64,000 nucleotides of DNA from Actinophytocola sp050699935. Lineage in GTDB: Bacteria > Actinomycetota > Actinomycetes > Mycobacteriales > Pseudonocardiaceae. How positions within the stretch are numbered: position 1 is the stretch's first letter; each line of letters opens with the position of its first letter. The notes under the pieces were generated by a model. That model saw only the letters and a program-made list of their open reading frames with translations. It did not search any database and was not told where the DNA came from. Below are positions 8,432 to 16,618 of this stretch, piece after piece. The position numbers and the translations under genes were made by a program. The stretch covers positions 1-64,000 of the forward strand of contig NZ_JBOHGB010000012.1 of the NCBI RefSeq assembly GCF_050699935.1, read 5' to 3'.

Positions 8432-9271
8432 CTACCGCCAGCGGCGTGCCATGCGCCGTTCCAGCGCCCACAAGCTGGTGGTGCCGACCAGCGACGTGAC
8501 GATGAGCAGGAGCACGGCTGCCCCCATCAGCTCGTACTGGGCCAGCGTGTACTTGGCGATGATGATCTGGCCGAGGCCGCCCTTGGAGCCGATGATCTCG
8601 GCGAACACCACGCCGACCAGGCTCAGGCTGAACGCGAGCCGCAGGCCGACCGCGAGCGAGGGCAGGGCGGCCGGAATGTCGAGTTTGAGCAGTCGCTGGT
8701 ACCACGGCATGGCCAGGGAACGGGCCACCCGCCCGTAGATGGCCGGCACCGTGGCCAGCGCGCCGCCGAAGTTGATGATCACGGGGAACACGCCGAAGAT
8801 GAACCCCATCGTCACCTGGGAGGTCGAGCCGAGCCCGAACACCAGCATCAGCACCGGGTAGATGGCGATCTTGGGAATCCCGTTCAGCGCCAGGATGGGC
8901 GGCTCCAGGATGCGCCGGGCGAACCTGGACAGCCCGATCAGGGCGCCGAGGAGCACGCCGGCGAGGGTGGCGAGCACGAACGCGACCAGACCGTCCACCG
9001 CGGTCTTGCCGACCGCGTCGGTGAACTCCGCCGAGGAGAAGTTGTCGATCAGGGCGCGCACCGTCCCAGCCGGCTCGGGCACCACGAACAGCACCAGGGA
9101 CAGCACGTACCAGACGACGCCGGCGACCACGAGGACGACCAGCGGGCCGATCGGAAACCGGCGCCGGTCGCGCCCGGCACGTCGGGCGCGCGGCGCGGTG
9201 GTCGTGGCGGTGCCGTCCGGACCGGCCTCGCTTGGCGTGGCCGCCGTCGCGGCCGAACGGTTGGTGCTCAT
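8432..9271 (-). CDS. ABC transporter permease (SsuC/TauC family)
   Basis: A 279-aa inner-membrane permease with about six hydrophobic segments. The cytoplasmic EAA-like loop is in the DIPAALPSLAVGLRLAFSLS region, followed by GVVFAEIIGSKGGLG, typical of sulfonate/nitrate/taurine-type importers. The ATG at 9271 overlaps the stop of the other permease gene (ATGA); an earlier ATG at 9289 is less likely. It forms a heterodimeric channel with the next gene. The basic, low-complexity N-terminus of about 40 residues is cytoplasmic. Confidence 0.9.
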   Translation of the reverse strand: MSTNRSAATAATPSEAGPDGTATTTAPRARRAGRDRRRFPIGPLVVLVVAGVVWYVLSLVLFVVPEPAGTVRALIDNFSSAEFTDAVGKTAVDGLVAFVLATLAGVLLGALIGLSRFARRILEPPILALNGIPKIAIYPVLMLVFGLGSTSQVTMGFIFGVFPVIINFGGALATVPAIYGRVARSLAMPWYQRLLKLDIPAALPSLAVGLRLAFSLSLVGVVFAEIIGSKGGLGQIIIAKYTLAQYELMGAAVLLLIVTSLVGTTSLWALERRMARRWR

Positions 9272-10044
9272 TCGTGATGCCTCAGCCACACCGCGCTCAC
9301 CGCGAGCAGCACGGTCACGACCACAAAGGACAGTGCGAGGGTGGCGGCGAGGAACAGATACATGCTCGGCACGTTGAACGTCTCGTACTGGTACCGGACG
9401 GCGTAGCCGAGCCCTTCGCTGCTGACCATGAACTCCATCCCGATCGTGCCGACGAGGCTGTAGACGGCCCCCACCCGGGCCCCGGTGAAGACCTCCGGGA
9501 GCGCGGCCGGCAGCTCGATCCGGCGGAACCGCAGCATCGTGGGCAGCTGCAGCGCCCGGCCGACCATCTTGTGGATCTCCTTCTGCTCACGGAATCCGAT
9601 CCAGGTGTTGAGCGCCACCGGAACGCAGCACATCACGGTGGAGATCGCGATGATCGGCCAGGAGTTGATGCCCAGCAGCACCAGCAGGAAGGGGTAGAAG
9701 ACCACCAGCGGCACCGCGTAGAAGGCCAGTAGGTACGGCTCCAGCGCGCGGCCGAGCACCGGCACCCGCCAGAACAGCACGCCGAGCCCGAAGCCGAGCA
9801 GGAAGCCGGCCACCAGGCTGGCAACCACCCGTGCCGAGGTGATCGCCAGGTGGTCCAGGAAGGTCGCCGGCGCCGGGTCGACCAGCTGTGTCTGCGCACC
9901 GATGATCTCCCCCAGCGGTGGGAAGATCCTGGTGTCCACGAGCTCGGTCTCGGTGACCAGCCACCAACCCGCGACGATGACGACCGTGAGCACCAGGAAC
10001 GTGATCACCTGCGACCAGAGCGTGCGGACCAGCTCGCGCTGCAT
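9268..10044 (-). CDS. ABC transporter permease (SsuC/TauC family)
   Basis: A 258-aa permease paired with the downstream one. It has a hydrophobic N-terminal helix (VITFLVLTVVIVAGWWLV), further membrane helices, and the coupling segment ELPAALPEVFTGARVGAVYSLVG with GMEFMVSSEGLGYAV. Start is ATG 10044 behind GGGAGG. It lies 12 bp after the ATPase gene. The two different permeases, one ATPase and one lipoprotein make a complete importer for a small organic acid or heterocycle. Confidence 0.9.
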   Translation of the reverse strand: MQRELVRTLWSQVITFLVLTVVIVAGWWLVTETELVDTRIFPPLGEIIGAQTQLVDPAPATFLDHLAITSARVVASLVAGFLLGFGLGVLFWRVPVLGRALEPYLLAFYAVPLVVFYPFLLVLLGINSWPIIAISTVMCCVPVALNTWIGFREQKEIHKMVGRALQLPTMLRFRRIELPAALPEVFTGARVGAVYSLVGTIGMEFMVSSEGLGYAVRYQYETFNVPSMYLFLAATLALSFVVVTVLLAVSAVWLRHHE

Positions 10045-10056
10045 GACCCGACCTCC

Positions 10057-10881
10057 CTACCGCGATCCCAGGAGATGCTCGCGTTCGTCGAAGGCGCGTT
10101 GCGACTCCTTCCGCATCACCGTCCAGATCCGCGCGTTGAGGCGTTGGTACTCCTCGGTGCTCACCAGTTCGGGCCCGCGCGGGTAGTCGAACGGGACGGG
10201 CAGCCGCTCGCTGATCGTCGCCGGCCGGTAGGACATCACCCAGACCTCCTGGCTGAGCAGCACGGCCTCCTGGATGTCGTGGGTGACGAACAGGACGGTC
10301 TTGCTGGTGCTCTGCCACATCCGCAGCAGCTCGACGCCGATCATCAGCCGGGTCTGCGGGTCGAGGGCACCGAACGGCTCGTCCATCAGCAGCACCGACG
10401 GATCCAGCGCCAGGGTCCGCGCGATGGCCACTCGCTGGCGCATCCCGCCGGACAGCTCCCTCGGGTAGGCGTGCTCGAAACCGGTCAGCCCGACCAGGTC
10501 GATCATCTCCTTGGCCCGGCTGAGCTGCTTGGCCTTGGGCAGGCCCTCGACCTCCAGGCCCAGCCGGACGTTGTCGACCACGGTGCGCCACGGCAGCGTC
10601 GAGTCCTCCTGGAACACCACGCCGATCGACCGGCGCGGGCCGCGGACCAGCTCGCCGTCCACGGACGCCGTGCCGGTCGACGGCTTGACCAGGCCGGCGA
10701 CGATGTTGAGCAGCGTCGACTTGCCGCAGCCGGACGGGCCCACGATGGACACGAACCGGCCCTGACCGACCGAGGCGTCGATCGTCTCCAACGCGTGCGT
10801 GCTTCCCCCGCCACGCAGGTCGAAGGTCTTCGACACCCCGTCGATCAGCAGGTGCGCATCCGCGGAACTGGGGTTCCCCAC
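10057..10881 (-). CDS. ABC transporter ATPase (SsuB/TauB family)
   Basis: A 274-aa ATPase subunit. Walker A GPSGCGKST, Q-loop VVFQED, signature LSGGMRQR, Walker B VLLMDEPF and H-loop FVTHD are all present. I choose GTG 10881 as start because GGAGGC lies exactly 6 nt upstream. A longer version from 10944 would only add a Pro/Arg-rich tail. It energises the two permeases encoded downstream; the lipoprotein gene ends 70 bp upstream. Confidence 0.92.
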   Translation of the reverse strand: MGNPSSADAHLLIDGVSKTFDLRGGGSTHALETIDASVGQGRFVSIVGPSGCGKSTLLNIVAGLVKPSTGTASVDGELVRGPRRSIGVVFQEDSTLPWRTVVDNVRLGLEVEGLPKAKQLSRAKEMIDLVGLTGFEHAYPRELSGGMRQRVAIARTLALDPSVLLMDEPFGALDPQTRLMIGVELLRMWQSTSKTVLFVTHDIQEAVLLSQEVWVMSYRPATISERLPVPFDYPRGPELVSTEEYQRLNARIWTVMRKESQRAFDEREHLLGSR

Positions 10882-10951
10882 TGCGGCGCCTCCGTTCGGT
10901 GGGACGGTGCGGTCGGGTCGGCGGTCGGGTGGACGATCGGCCACGTCGAGA

Positions 10952-11968
10952 TCACAGGTCCGCCGTCGCGTCCTCGGGCAGGTACTGCTGGTCGAAGATC
11001 GCCGACCAGTCGATCGGCTCGGAGACCTGGCCGGACAGGTTCATCAGCTCCGAGACGGTGTCCAGCGCCTCCGGCACCGTCTTGTAGGAGTAGAGCTCCG
11101 CGGCCGGGATGGCGGCGTCGGCGATGCTCTTCTCGATGATCGCCGCGTCGATGTCCATGATCTCGCCGAGTTCGGGCGCCACCGCCGCGGGGTTGCTGGC
11201 GATCTCGTCGAACACCGTCGACATCGCGCGGAAGAACGCCCGCACGGCGTCCGGGTTCTCATCCGCCCACTCCTGGCTCACCACGACCATGTCGGCCGGG
11301 AACCAGGGCAGCACCTCCGGCGCGTCGATGACCACCTTGGCGTTCTCGCTCTGCACCTTCTCGGTGACGAACGGCTCCATGGCCCATCCGGCGACGACCT
11401 GGCCACTCTTGCTGGCCGCCCAGTTCTCGCCCATCCCGCCGGCCGGCACGACCTCGCCGAACTTGACGCCCTGCTTCTCCTCGATCCCCGCCAGCAGCAG
11501 GTTCACCGTGGCACCCGGCACCGAGCCACCGACCTTCTTGCCGCTGAGCTCGGACACCTCGTTCGGGCCGATCCAGTAGAAGCCGTTCCTGGGTGCCCAC
11601 AGGCTGACGATCTTCACCCGCGGGTCGCTCTGCGCCGCGAGTACCGACGCGGCCGGCGAGCCGATGGCGATCTCCGCGTCACCGGTACTCAGCGCGCGGA
11701 GGGTGTTGCCGCCGCCGGACGCGGACGCGAACTCGACGTCGAGCCCTTCGGCCTCGAACTCGCCGCGGTCGGCGGCGACCTTCAGCGCGGCCATGAACGG
11801 CAGCGTGTCGATGAGCGTGGCGGTCAGGCGGACCTTCGTCAGACCGCCCTCCGTGCCACCGCCGGCGTCGTCCTCCGAACCGCACGCCGCGACGCCCAGC
11901 AGGAGCGAGAACGCCGCAACCAGTGCGCCCACCCGTACCCAGCGGCGCATGCCGTTGATCCGTCGCAT
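10952..11968 (-). CDS. ABC transporter substrate-binding lipoprotein (NMT1/SsuA-like)
   Basis: A 338-aa secreted lipoprotein. The N-terminus MRRINGMRRWVRV precedes a hydrophobic core and the lipobox GVAAC, then a Gly/Asp-rich linker. The mature part is an NMT1/SsuA-type periplasmic-binding fold: it starts with KVRLTATLIDTLPFMAALKVAADRGEF, a common opening in nitrate/taurine/thiamine-precursor binders. Start is ATG 11968 with GAGGAGG just upstream. It is the first gene of the operon that runs to position 1, so transport comes before catabolism. Confidence 0.92.
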   Translation of the reverse strand: MRRINGMRRWVRVGALVAAFSLLLGVAACGSEDDAGGGTEGGLTKVRLTATLIDTLPFMAALKVAADRGEFEAEGLDVEFASASGGGNTLRALSTGDAEIAIGSPAASVLAAQSDPRVKIVSLWAPRNGFYWIGPNEVSELSGKKVGGSVPGATVNLLLAGIEEKQGVKFGEVVPAGGMGENWAASKSGQVVAGWAMEPFVTEKVQSENAKVVIDAPEVLPWFPADMVVVSQEWADENPDAVRAFFRAMSTVFDEIASNPAAVAPELGEIMDIDAAIIEKSIADAAIPAAELYSYKTVPEALDTVSELMNLSGQVSEPIDWSAIFDQQYLPEDATADL

Positions 11969-11994
11969 ACATCCTCCTCACTGTATTTCGGGTA

Positions 11995-12013
11995 ATGTAT
12001 ACGAGATCCATTC
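11995..12013 (+). promoter_or_regulatory. Putative GntR operator, copy 1, over the importer-operon promoter
   Basis: ATGTATACGAGATCCATTC lies exactly between the -35 (TTGACA) and the -10 (TACATT) of the minus-strand importer promoter, and covers most of the -10. It matches a second copy at 12264 in 15 of 19 bases. Binding there would block RNA polymerase, as expected for a substrate-released repressor. Confidence 0.7.
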
Positions 12014-12263
12014 GGTGTCAACAGATGCCCCGGATCCGTGACGTGTCCTGGCGGATCGCGGCCGGCTCGCCGTGCTCAGACAGTGCTCGACCAGCTGCGG
12101 CGCGCTACCAGCACGGCGGCCGACCTCACGCTGACCTCAGGTTGACGTCATTGTGTGCCGGATCTACCCAGGTCGGCGAGAGGTCTGTGCGGAGACGATG
12201 TCGATCACCGCGGCAGATTGACGATGTTGCTGAACGGGGTCAGCCGTTACGATACCGTGAACA

Positions 12264-12282
12264 ATGTATACATAATTCATTC
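12264..12282 (+). promoter_or_regulatory. Putative GntR operator, copy 2, upstream of gntR
   Basis: ATGTATACATAATTCATTC begins with a perfect 10-bp palindrome, ATGTATACAT (12264-12273), of the kind bound by FCD-type GntR regulators. It lies about 100 bp before the gntR start and probably overlaps its -10 (CATAAT at 12271-12276). With copy 1 it implies autoregulation plus control of the divergent operon. Confidence 0.65.
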
Positions 12283-12385
12283 CTCGACGTGCTCGCGACC
12301 GGCTCACGGCCATGCCACCGCAGGGTGAGATCATCGACAACGACCCGCCACCCGACCGGTGGCCGGCAGACAGGGGGAAGCGACC

Positions 12386-13036
12386 GTGGTGTTCAAACGA
12401 CCGCCGACGGCACAGGAAGCGGTTCTGCAGGAGTTACGCCGGTCGATCCTGGAAGGCGAGCTCAAGCCCGGCACCCAGATCGTGCAGGACGCCTTCGCGG
12501 AGCGACTCGGGCTCAGCCGCGTTCCGGTGCGTGAGGCGCTGAAGATCCTCGAGGGCGAGGGGCAGGTCCGCTACTCGCCGCATCGCGGCTACTTCGTGAC
12601 CGAGCTGGACCTCAACGAGCTGCTGGAGATCTACCGGATCCGCGAGCTGCTGGAGACCGAGGTGGTGTGTGCGGCCGCCCCCCGGCTGACCGACGAGGAC
12701 GTCGACCGCCTCACCGCCGCCATCGACGACATGGCGGCGGCCAACGAGGTGGCCAACATCGTCGCGCTCACCAATGCCAACCGTCAGTTCCACTTCTCCC
12801 TGTTCGAGGCGTCGGGCCTGCACCGCTTCGTGCGGATGATCCGGCAGCTGTGGGACTCCTCCGACCCCTACCGGTCGCTGTACTTCGCCGACCCGACACA
12901 CCGCGTGGTGGTCGACGTCGAGCACCGCGGGATCCGTGACGCCGCACAGGAGCGCGACGCGCCGACCCTGGTACGCCTGCTCAACGAGCACCGCGGTCAC
13001 GCCGTCGAGGGCCTGAAACAAGTCCTGAACCGGTAG
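12386..13036 (+). CDS. GntR family transcriptional regulator, FCD domain (FadR subfamily)
   Basis: A 216-aa regulator. The N-terminal winged helix-turn-helix is seen in LGLSRVPVREALKILEGEGQVRYSPHRGYFV. The C-terminal FCD helical ligand domain follows, with candidate metal/ligand histidines in RQFHFSLFEASG and the distal NEHRGHAVEGL. I choose GTG 12386 because GGGGGAAG lies about 7 nt upstream; an in-frame GTG at 12389 is equally possible. The gene is divergent from the importer/catabolic operon and is its likely repressor. Its TAG overlaps the GTG of the aadA-like gene by one base. Confidence 0.9.
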   Translation: MVFKRPPTAQEAVLQELRRSILEGELKPGTQIVQDAFAERLGLSRVPVREALKILEGEGQVRYSPHRGYFVTELDLNELLEIYRIRELLETEVVCAAAPRLTDEDVDRLTAAIDDMAAANEVANIVALTNANRQFHFSLFEASGLHRFVRMIRQLWDSSDPYRSLYFADPTHRVVVDVEHRGIRDAAQERDAPTLVRLLNEHRGHAVEGLKQVLNR

Positions 13037-13787
13037 TGGATCAGGTTCGGGAGATCGTGGGGCTGGTCGGCGACGCCCCGAGGCCATAGGCAGCTACCTC
13101 CACGGATCCGCCGTGCTCGGCGGCCTCCGGCCGGCCAGCGACGTGGACGTCCTCGTCGTCTCCCGGCGGCGCATGGTGGATCGGGAGCGACGGGCACTCC
13201 TCGACGGACTGCTCACGATCTCCGGCTTCGCGAACGGGGCCCGCCCGGTCGAGCTCACCGTCGTCGTCCAGTCCGACGTCCGCCCGTGGCGGTACCCGCC
13301 GACCGCCGACTTCCGGTATGGCGAATGGCTGCGCGACGAGCTCGAGACCGGTGGAGCCCCGCGGCCGGAACCGATGCCGGATCTGGCCCTGCTGATCACG
13401 CTGGTGCTGGCGGGCGGCCATACACTCGCCGGCCCGCCACCGGAGCGGGTCCTCGACCCCGTCCCACACGCGGACGTGCTACGGGCGAGCGTCGCGGGAA
13501 TTCCAGACCTGCTCGACGACCTGGACGGCGACACCCGCAACGTCGTGCTGACCCTCGCCCGCGTCTGGACCACCCTCGCCACCGGCGAGATCAGACCGAA
13601 GGACGCCGCCGCCGACTGGGCCCTCGCCCGGCTCCCGCCGGAGCACCGCCCCGTCCTCACACATGCCAAGGAGCTGTATCTCGCCTACCGGTACTCCGAG
13701 GAGAGCTGGACCGACGAGCTGAGGGCACGGGTACGCCCGCAGGTGGACCACGTGCTCGCCGAGATCGACCGGCCGCCACGCCGCTGA
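13036..13787 (+). pseudogene. Aminoglycoside nucleotidyltransferase (AadA-like), N-terminal frameshift
   Basis: From about 13080 on the frame encodes an AadA-type adenylyltransferase: SYLHGSAVLGG with SDVDVLVV (nucleotidyltransferase site), then ELTVVV, PWRYPP, the LFDPVP-like LDPVPHADVL, and RNVVLTLARVW with PKDAAADWALARLP. No start codon exists in this frame before GTG 13113, which lies inside the catalytic motif. The natural N-terminus (GTG 13036, VDQVREIVGLVGDAP) is in another frame and hits TAG at 13087. A one-base change near the CCCC run at 13076-13079 would restore a normal enzyme. It is either a real pseudogene or a sequencing error. Confidence 0.75.
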
Positions 13788-13822
13788 GCAACCGATCGTC
13801 CTTTGTGGACATCAGCGCTCGG

Positions 13823-14911
13823 CTACATGATCCGGTGCGGGGCTTCGCTGAGAATCGACACGTACGGCCGCTGGTGGTCGAGGGTGGGTTGGGCGTAGGG
13901 ATCGTCCTCCGGGGAGAAGTACCCCACGATCTTGTCGGCGCCCAGTTCGACGGCGATACCGGCGCCCGCCGCGGTCAGGAGCTTGACCTGTGGCGGACCG
14001 GGCACCTTGAGCCCCCACTGGATCGCCTTGGTCGTGGCGATGGGTTTCGCCACGTCGACCGTGGTCTGTGCCCACGACTGGTCGCCCTTGATCGCGGCGT
14101 GGATCTCGCTGGTGATCGTCAGTGCCCTTTCGATGTGCGGCACCGATCGGGCGAGCCGGCTGCTGTTGGTGAGGACGTCCTCGTGCATACGCAGGTTGGC
14201 TTCCACGATGTCCCGTTGGGCCGACACGAGCTCGCCGCCGTACTTGGAATACCAGTCGTCGACGCTGATCTCGCCGTCCTCCGGCACTATCGCGCGCAGG
14301 AGTTCGGCATGTGCCTCGTCCTCCCGCTTGCGTGCCTCGGCGACGATCTCGCCGCACGCGTTGAACGAGTCCACCTTCTGGTTGTACTCGTCGACCGCGT
14401 CGTTGAAGGCGTCGATCTCGGCGCGGGACGCGTCGTACGAGTCGGACGCGTCCTGCCCCGACATCGTGCCCGACATCGCCGCGGGCGAGTCACCCGGAGA
14501 CTCCGGCGGCAGGATGAACGGACCGTCCACCTCCAGGCCATCCTGCGTAGCCTTGTCCCGCGCCTCCTGCATGAGCTCGTTCACCGCGTCCAACTCGCCC
14601 GCGAAGTCTCGCAACGCGTTCGCGTACGTCTCACACGTGTAGGCCAGGTCCTCACACGCGTTGTGCGGGGGACGCAGCTCGTCGGCGAAACGGTCACTCG
14701 CCGGCCCGGTCCAGCTCTCCGCATCCGCGTACAACGCGTCTCTGCTGTAGTCGGCCGCATACGTGGCGTTGTTGGTATAGGTGTCCAACCAGTCCGCCGT
14801 CCACTGGCAGGACTGCGAGTCACCACTCACCCTGGTGTCGAGCACCGGGCCGGCGGGCACCGGGCCATCGGACACCGGTGCACCACCACCCGGCACGTCA
14901 TGGTCGTACAT
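13823..14911 (-). CDS. WXG100-like / type VII secretion-associated protein, function unknown
   Basis: A 362-aa acidic, helix-rich protein without signal peptide or clear membrane segment. Residues about 60-120 carry a WXG-type signature, SWTGPASDRFADEL, within a helical hairpin. The middle is Gly/Ser/Asp-rich. The C-terminal third has an AIKGDQSWAQTTVDVAKPIA segment and a short hydrophobic helix (LLTAAGAGIAVELGA). No catalytic motif is recognised. It is the last gene of a minus-strand cluster with an EspC-like protein directly upstream. A type VII secreted substrate or toxin-carrier role is an inference. Confidence 0.6.
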   Translation of the reverse strand: MYDHDVPGGGAPVSDGPVPAGPVLDTRVSGDSQSCQWTADWLDTYTNNATYAADYSRDALYADAESWTGPASDRFADELRPPHNACEDLAYTCETYANALRDFAGELDAVNELMQEARDKATQDGLEVDGPFILPPESPGDSPAAMSGTMSGQDASDSYDASRAEIDAFNDAVDEYNQKVDSFNACGEIVAEARKREDEAHAELLRAIVPEDGEISVDDWYSKYGGELVSAQRDIVEANLRMHEDVLTNSSRLARSVPHIERALTITSEIHAAIKGDQSWAQTTVDVAKPIATTKAIQWGLKVPGPPQVKLLTAAGAGIAVELGADKIVGYFSPEDDPYAQPTLDHQRPYVSILSEAPHRIM

Positions 14912-14947
14912 GTCCGTTCACTCCTCCGTCGGACTGCCGCGCTCGGG

Positions 14948-15373
14948 TCAGTACGGACCCATCTTTTGCCCGGACGGCCTGCCTTGGTCGGTGAAGACCG
15001 GTGGAGGCGGCGGCTTGGACTCCAGCAGGTCGGCGTAGTGCTCGGGCGCCGGCGCAAGCCCCTCCAGCCGGACGCGGCCCGCGTTGGTGTTCTCGATCTC
15101 GTCGTACGTGCCGCGCGCGGCGTCGACACTGGCCGAGATGTCCGTGAATGCCTGGCGGATGGCGCCACCGGCCACCAACACCCGCTGCAACGCGGCCCCC
15201 ACCACCTCTGAGGACATGCCGGCATCCGGCGTGGCAAGCGAGTCGTCACGCACCGAGCCGCCCAGGTGCAGTGCCGCCTGGTTCACCTGCCATGCGATGT
15301 GTCGCAACCGGTCCGGCTGGTAGCTGTACCCGTCTGCCGGGTCAGAGCCTCGAGAGTCCACCGGCTCCTCCAT
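14948..15373 (-). CDS. EspC-like type VII secretion target protein
   Basis: A 141-aa protein matching the pattern of the EspC/ESX target family: an N-terminal helix (RLRHIAWQVNQAALHLGG), the turn TPDAGMSSEVVGAALQ, a second helix and a tyrosine-containing YDEIE end. A proline-rich tail follows. The next gene, 36 bp downstream, encodes the WXG-like protein, so the two may be exported together. No ESX core genes (EccC and so on) lie in the window. Confidence 0.6.
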   Translation of the reverse strand: MEEPVDSRGSDPADGYSYQPDRLRHIAWQVNQAALHLGGSVRDDSLATPDAGMSSEVVGAALQRVLVAGGAIRQAFTDISASVDAARGTYDEIENTNAGRVRLEGLAPAPEHYADLLESKPPPPPVFTDQGRPSGQKMGPY

Positions 15374-15400
15374 GAGGTCCTCCTGCTCGTTCGTCTCGGG

Positions 15401-16078
15401 TCACCGGAAACGGTTGTCGCGGGTCCAGTCCACCCGCGGTGTCTGATGCCGCAGTTCCTCGGCCAGTTCCAGGTCCCACGCGACGCTGCCGGCTCCGGCG
15501 TCGTCGGCGACCTGCGCGATGTCCTCGAGCAGGATCTCCACCGCGGCCTGATGCGGCCCGCAGCCCGCCCGCAGCGCCTCGATCGAGGAATACACCAGCA
15601 GCACCCGTCCGCCCGAGGAATCGGTCCGCAGCTCGACCTCGACCCGCCGGTCGCGGGGGTTCGCCGACCGGGCGGGCACCCACACCGTGTCCGGCGCGTC
15701 CGCGACCCGCTCCCGTCGCGGCAGCGGTTCCCACTCCCGCGGGTCCACATCCGGATACCTCGCTCCGTCCGGATGCCACACATCCAACGCGACCAGCAAC
15801 GGCACCTCCGCCGTGGCGTCCACGTCGATCAGGTCCGCCATCGTGAGCCGAACCCACGGTTGACCCGCGCCGCACGACTCGACCAGGTTCTGGATGCTGC
15901 TGTACACCCACAGCACCGCCTCGCCACGTGGTGTCTGGCTCCATTCCAGCCCACCTCGCGGTAGCGACAGCCCGTACAACCGCTCGATGCCACTGTGCGC
16001 CAGCCGGTCGACCTGATGCAACGCGGCGCGGCTCAACGACCGCAACCGCCCGGTCTCCTCCATGACACTGTCCCGCAT
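15401..16078 (-). CDS. SAV_915/SseB-like protein with internal repeat
   Basis: A 225-aa soluble protein with two similar modules: one with VLWVYSSIQNLVESCGAGQPWVRL, the other with VLLVYSSIEALRAGCGPHQAAVEI. This looks like an internal duplication of the small domain seen in actinobacterial SAV_915-type proteins (family name from memory). No enzymatic residues are evident. It lies between the Tat-exported cysteine-rich protein and the EspC-like gene, 6 and 27 bp away. A chaperone-like role for type VII substrates is possible but unproven. Confidence 0.55.
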   Translation of the reverse strand: MRDSVMEETGRLRSLSRAALHQVDRLAHSGIERLYGLSLPRGGLEWSQTPRGEAVLWVYSSIQNLVESCGAGQPWVRLTMADLIDVDATAEVPLLVALDVWHPDGARYPDVDPREWEPLPRRERVADAPDTVWVPARSANPRDRRVEVELRTDSSGGRVLLVYSSIEALRAGCGPHQAAVEILLEDIAQVADDAGAGSVAWDLELAEELRHQTPRVDWTRDNRFR

Positions 16079-16084
16079 CGCGTC

Positions 16085-16603
16085 CTACAGGTACTTCAGG
16101 CAGGTCGACTTGTAGCGGTGGGTTTGGCCCGAACACTCCGTGACATAAACCCAGCCGTCGGAGCACCTCTTGTTGCGGTACTCGGGATCGACACGGTCCT
16201 TTCGCCACACCCAGGCGTTCTTGCCCAGGCATCGCCTCGCGCGCGTGTAGTCGATGAACCGGCATCCCGCGCTGGTGGAGTCCCGGCGGTGATATCCGGT
16301 GCTGCCGCAGTATCCAATGCTGACATGCTGTCCTGCCCCGTTCGCGTTGCAGTTCTTCGCCCAGGACGGGTATTGGGGATAGGCGTCGCACGATCGCCAG
16401 GTCGGCGGTGCGGCGGCGGCCTTTCTTCCGGTCGGCAGCAGGTCGAGTGAGGCGATCCCGACGACCATGCCGGCGCCGAGCATGCTCCGGAGCACCCCGC
16501 GCCGGGAGAAGTGCGTTCGCTTGATGGTCTTCCTGACGCCGCTGCGAGCCGGGTCGGGTGGCGGAGTGGTCGCGTCGGGAATGCTCCGTGGGTCGAGTGC
16601 CAT
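16085..16603 (-). CDS. Tat-exported cysteine-rich protein resembling methylamine dehydrogenase light chain
   Basis: A 172-aa precursor with a twin-arginine signal: SRRGVLRS followed by a hydrophobic stretch and AAAAPP as a probable cleavage site near residue 65. The mature part of about 107 residues has eight cysteines. The order SW..C, N..G.., I.Y, GY, then VWR.....R.C, W..VTEC and C-terminal STC resembles, by eye, MauA, whose tryptophan-tryptophylquinone cofactor and disulfides need MauD and MauE. MauD-like and MauE-like genes lie upstream in this cluster, which supports the idea. There is no methylamine dehydrogenase heavy chain of normal type. The homology is plausible, not proven. Confidence 0.55.
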   Translation of the reverse strand: MALDPRSIPDATTPPPDPARSGVRKTIKRTHFSRRGVLRSMLGAGMVVGIASLDLLPTGRKAAAAPPTWRSCDAYPQYPSWAKNCNANGAGQHVSIGYCGSTGYHRRDSTSAGCRFIDYTRARRCLGKNAWVWRKDRVDPEYRNKRCSDGWVYVTECSGQTHRYKSTCLKYL

Positions 16604-16618
16604 GTCTCCTCCTCGTGG

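Larger units (their letters stand above)
11969..12385. other. Divergent intergenic region between importer operon and gntR
   Basis: About 417 bp without a gene. It holds the minus-strand promoter of the importer operon (TTGACA at 12021-12016, 16-nt spacer, TACATT at 11999-11994), one copy of a putative operator over that promoter, and a second copy nearer gntR. The stretch between the two (about 12025-12255) shows nothing else I can support. Confidence 0.7.

Noticed and set aside
12359..12385. Earlier gntR start at 12359
   Set aside because: No ribosome site lies before it, whereas GGGGGAAG is well placed before GTG 12386.
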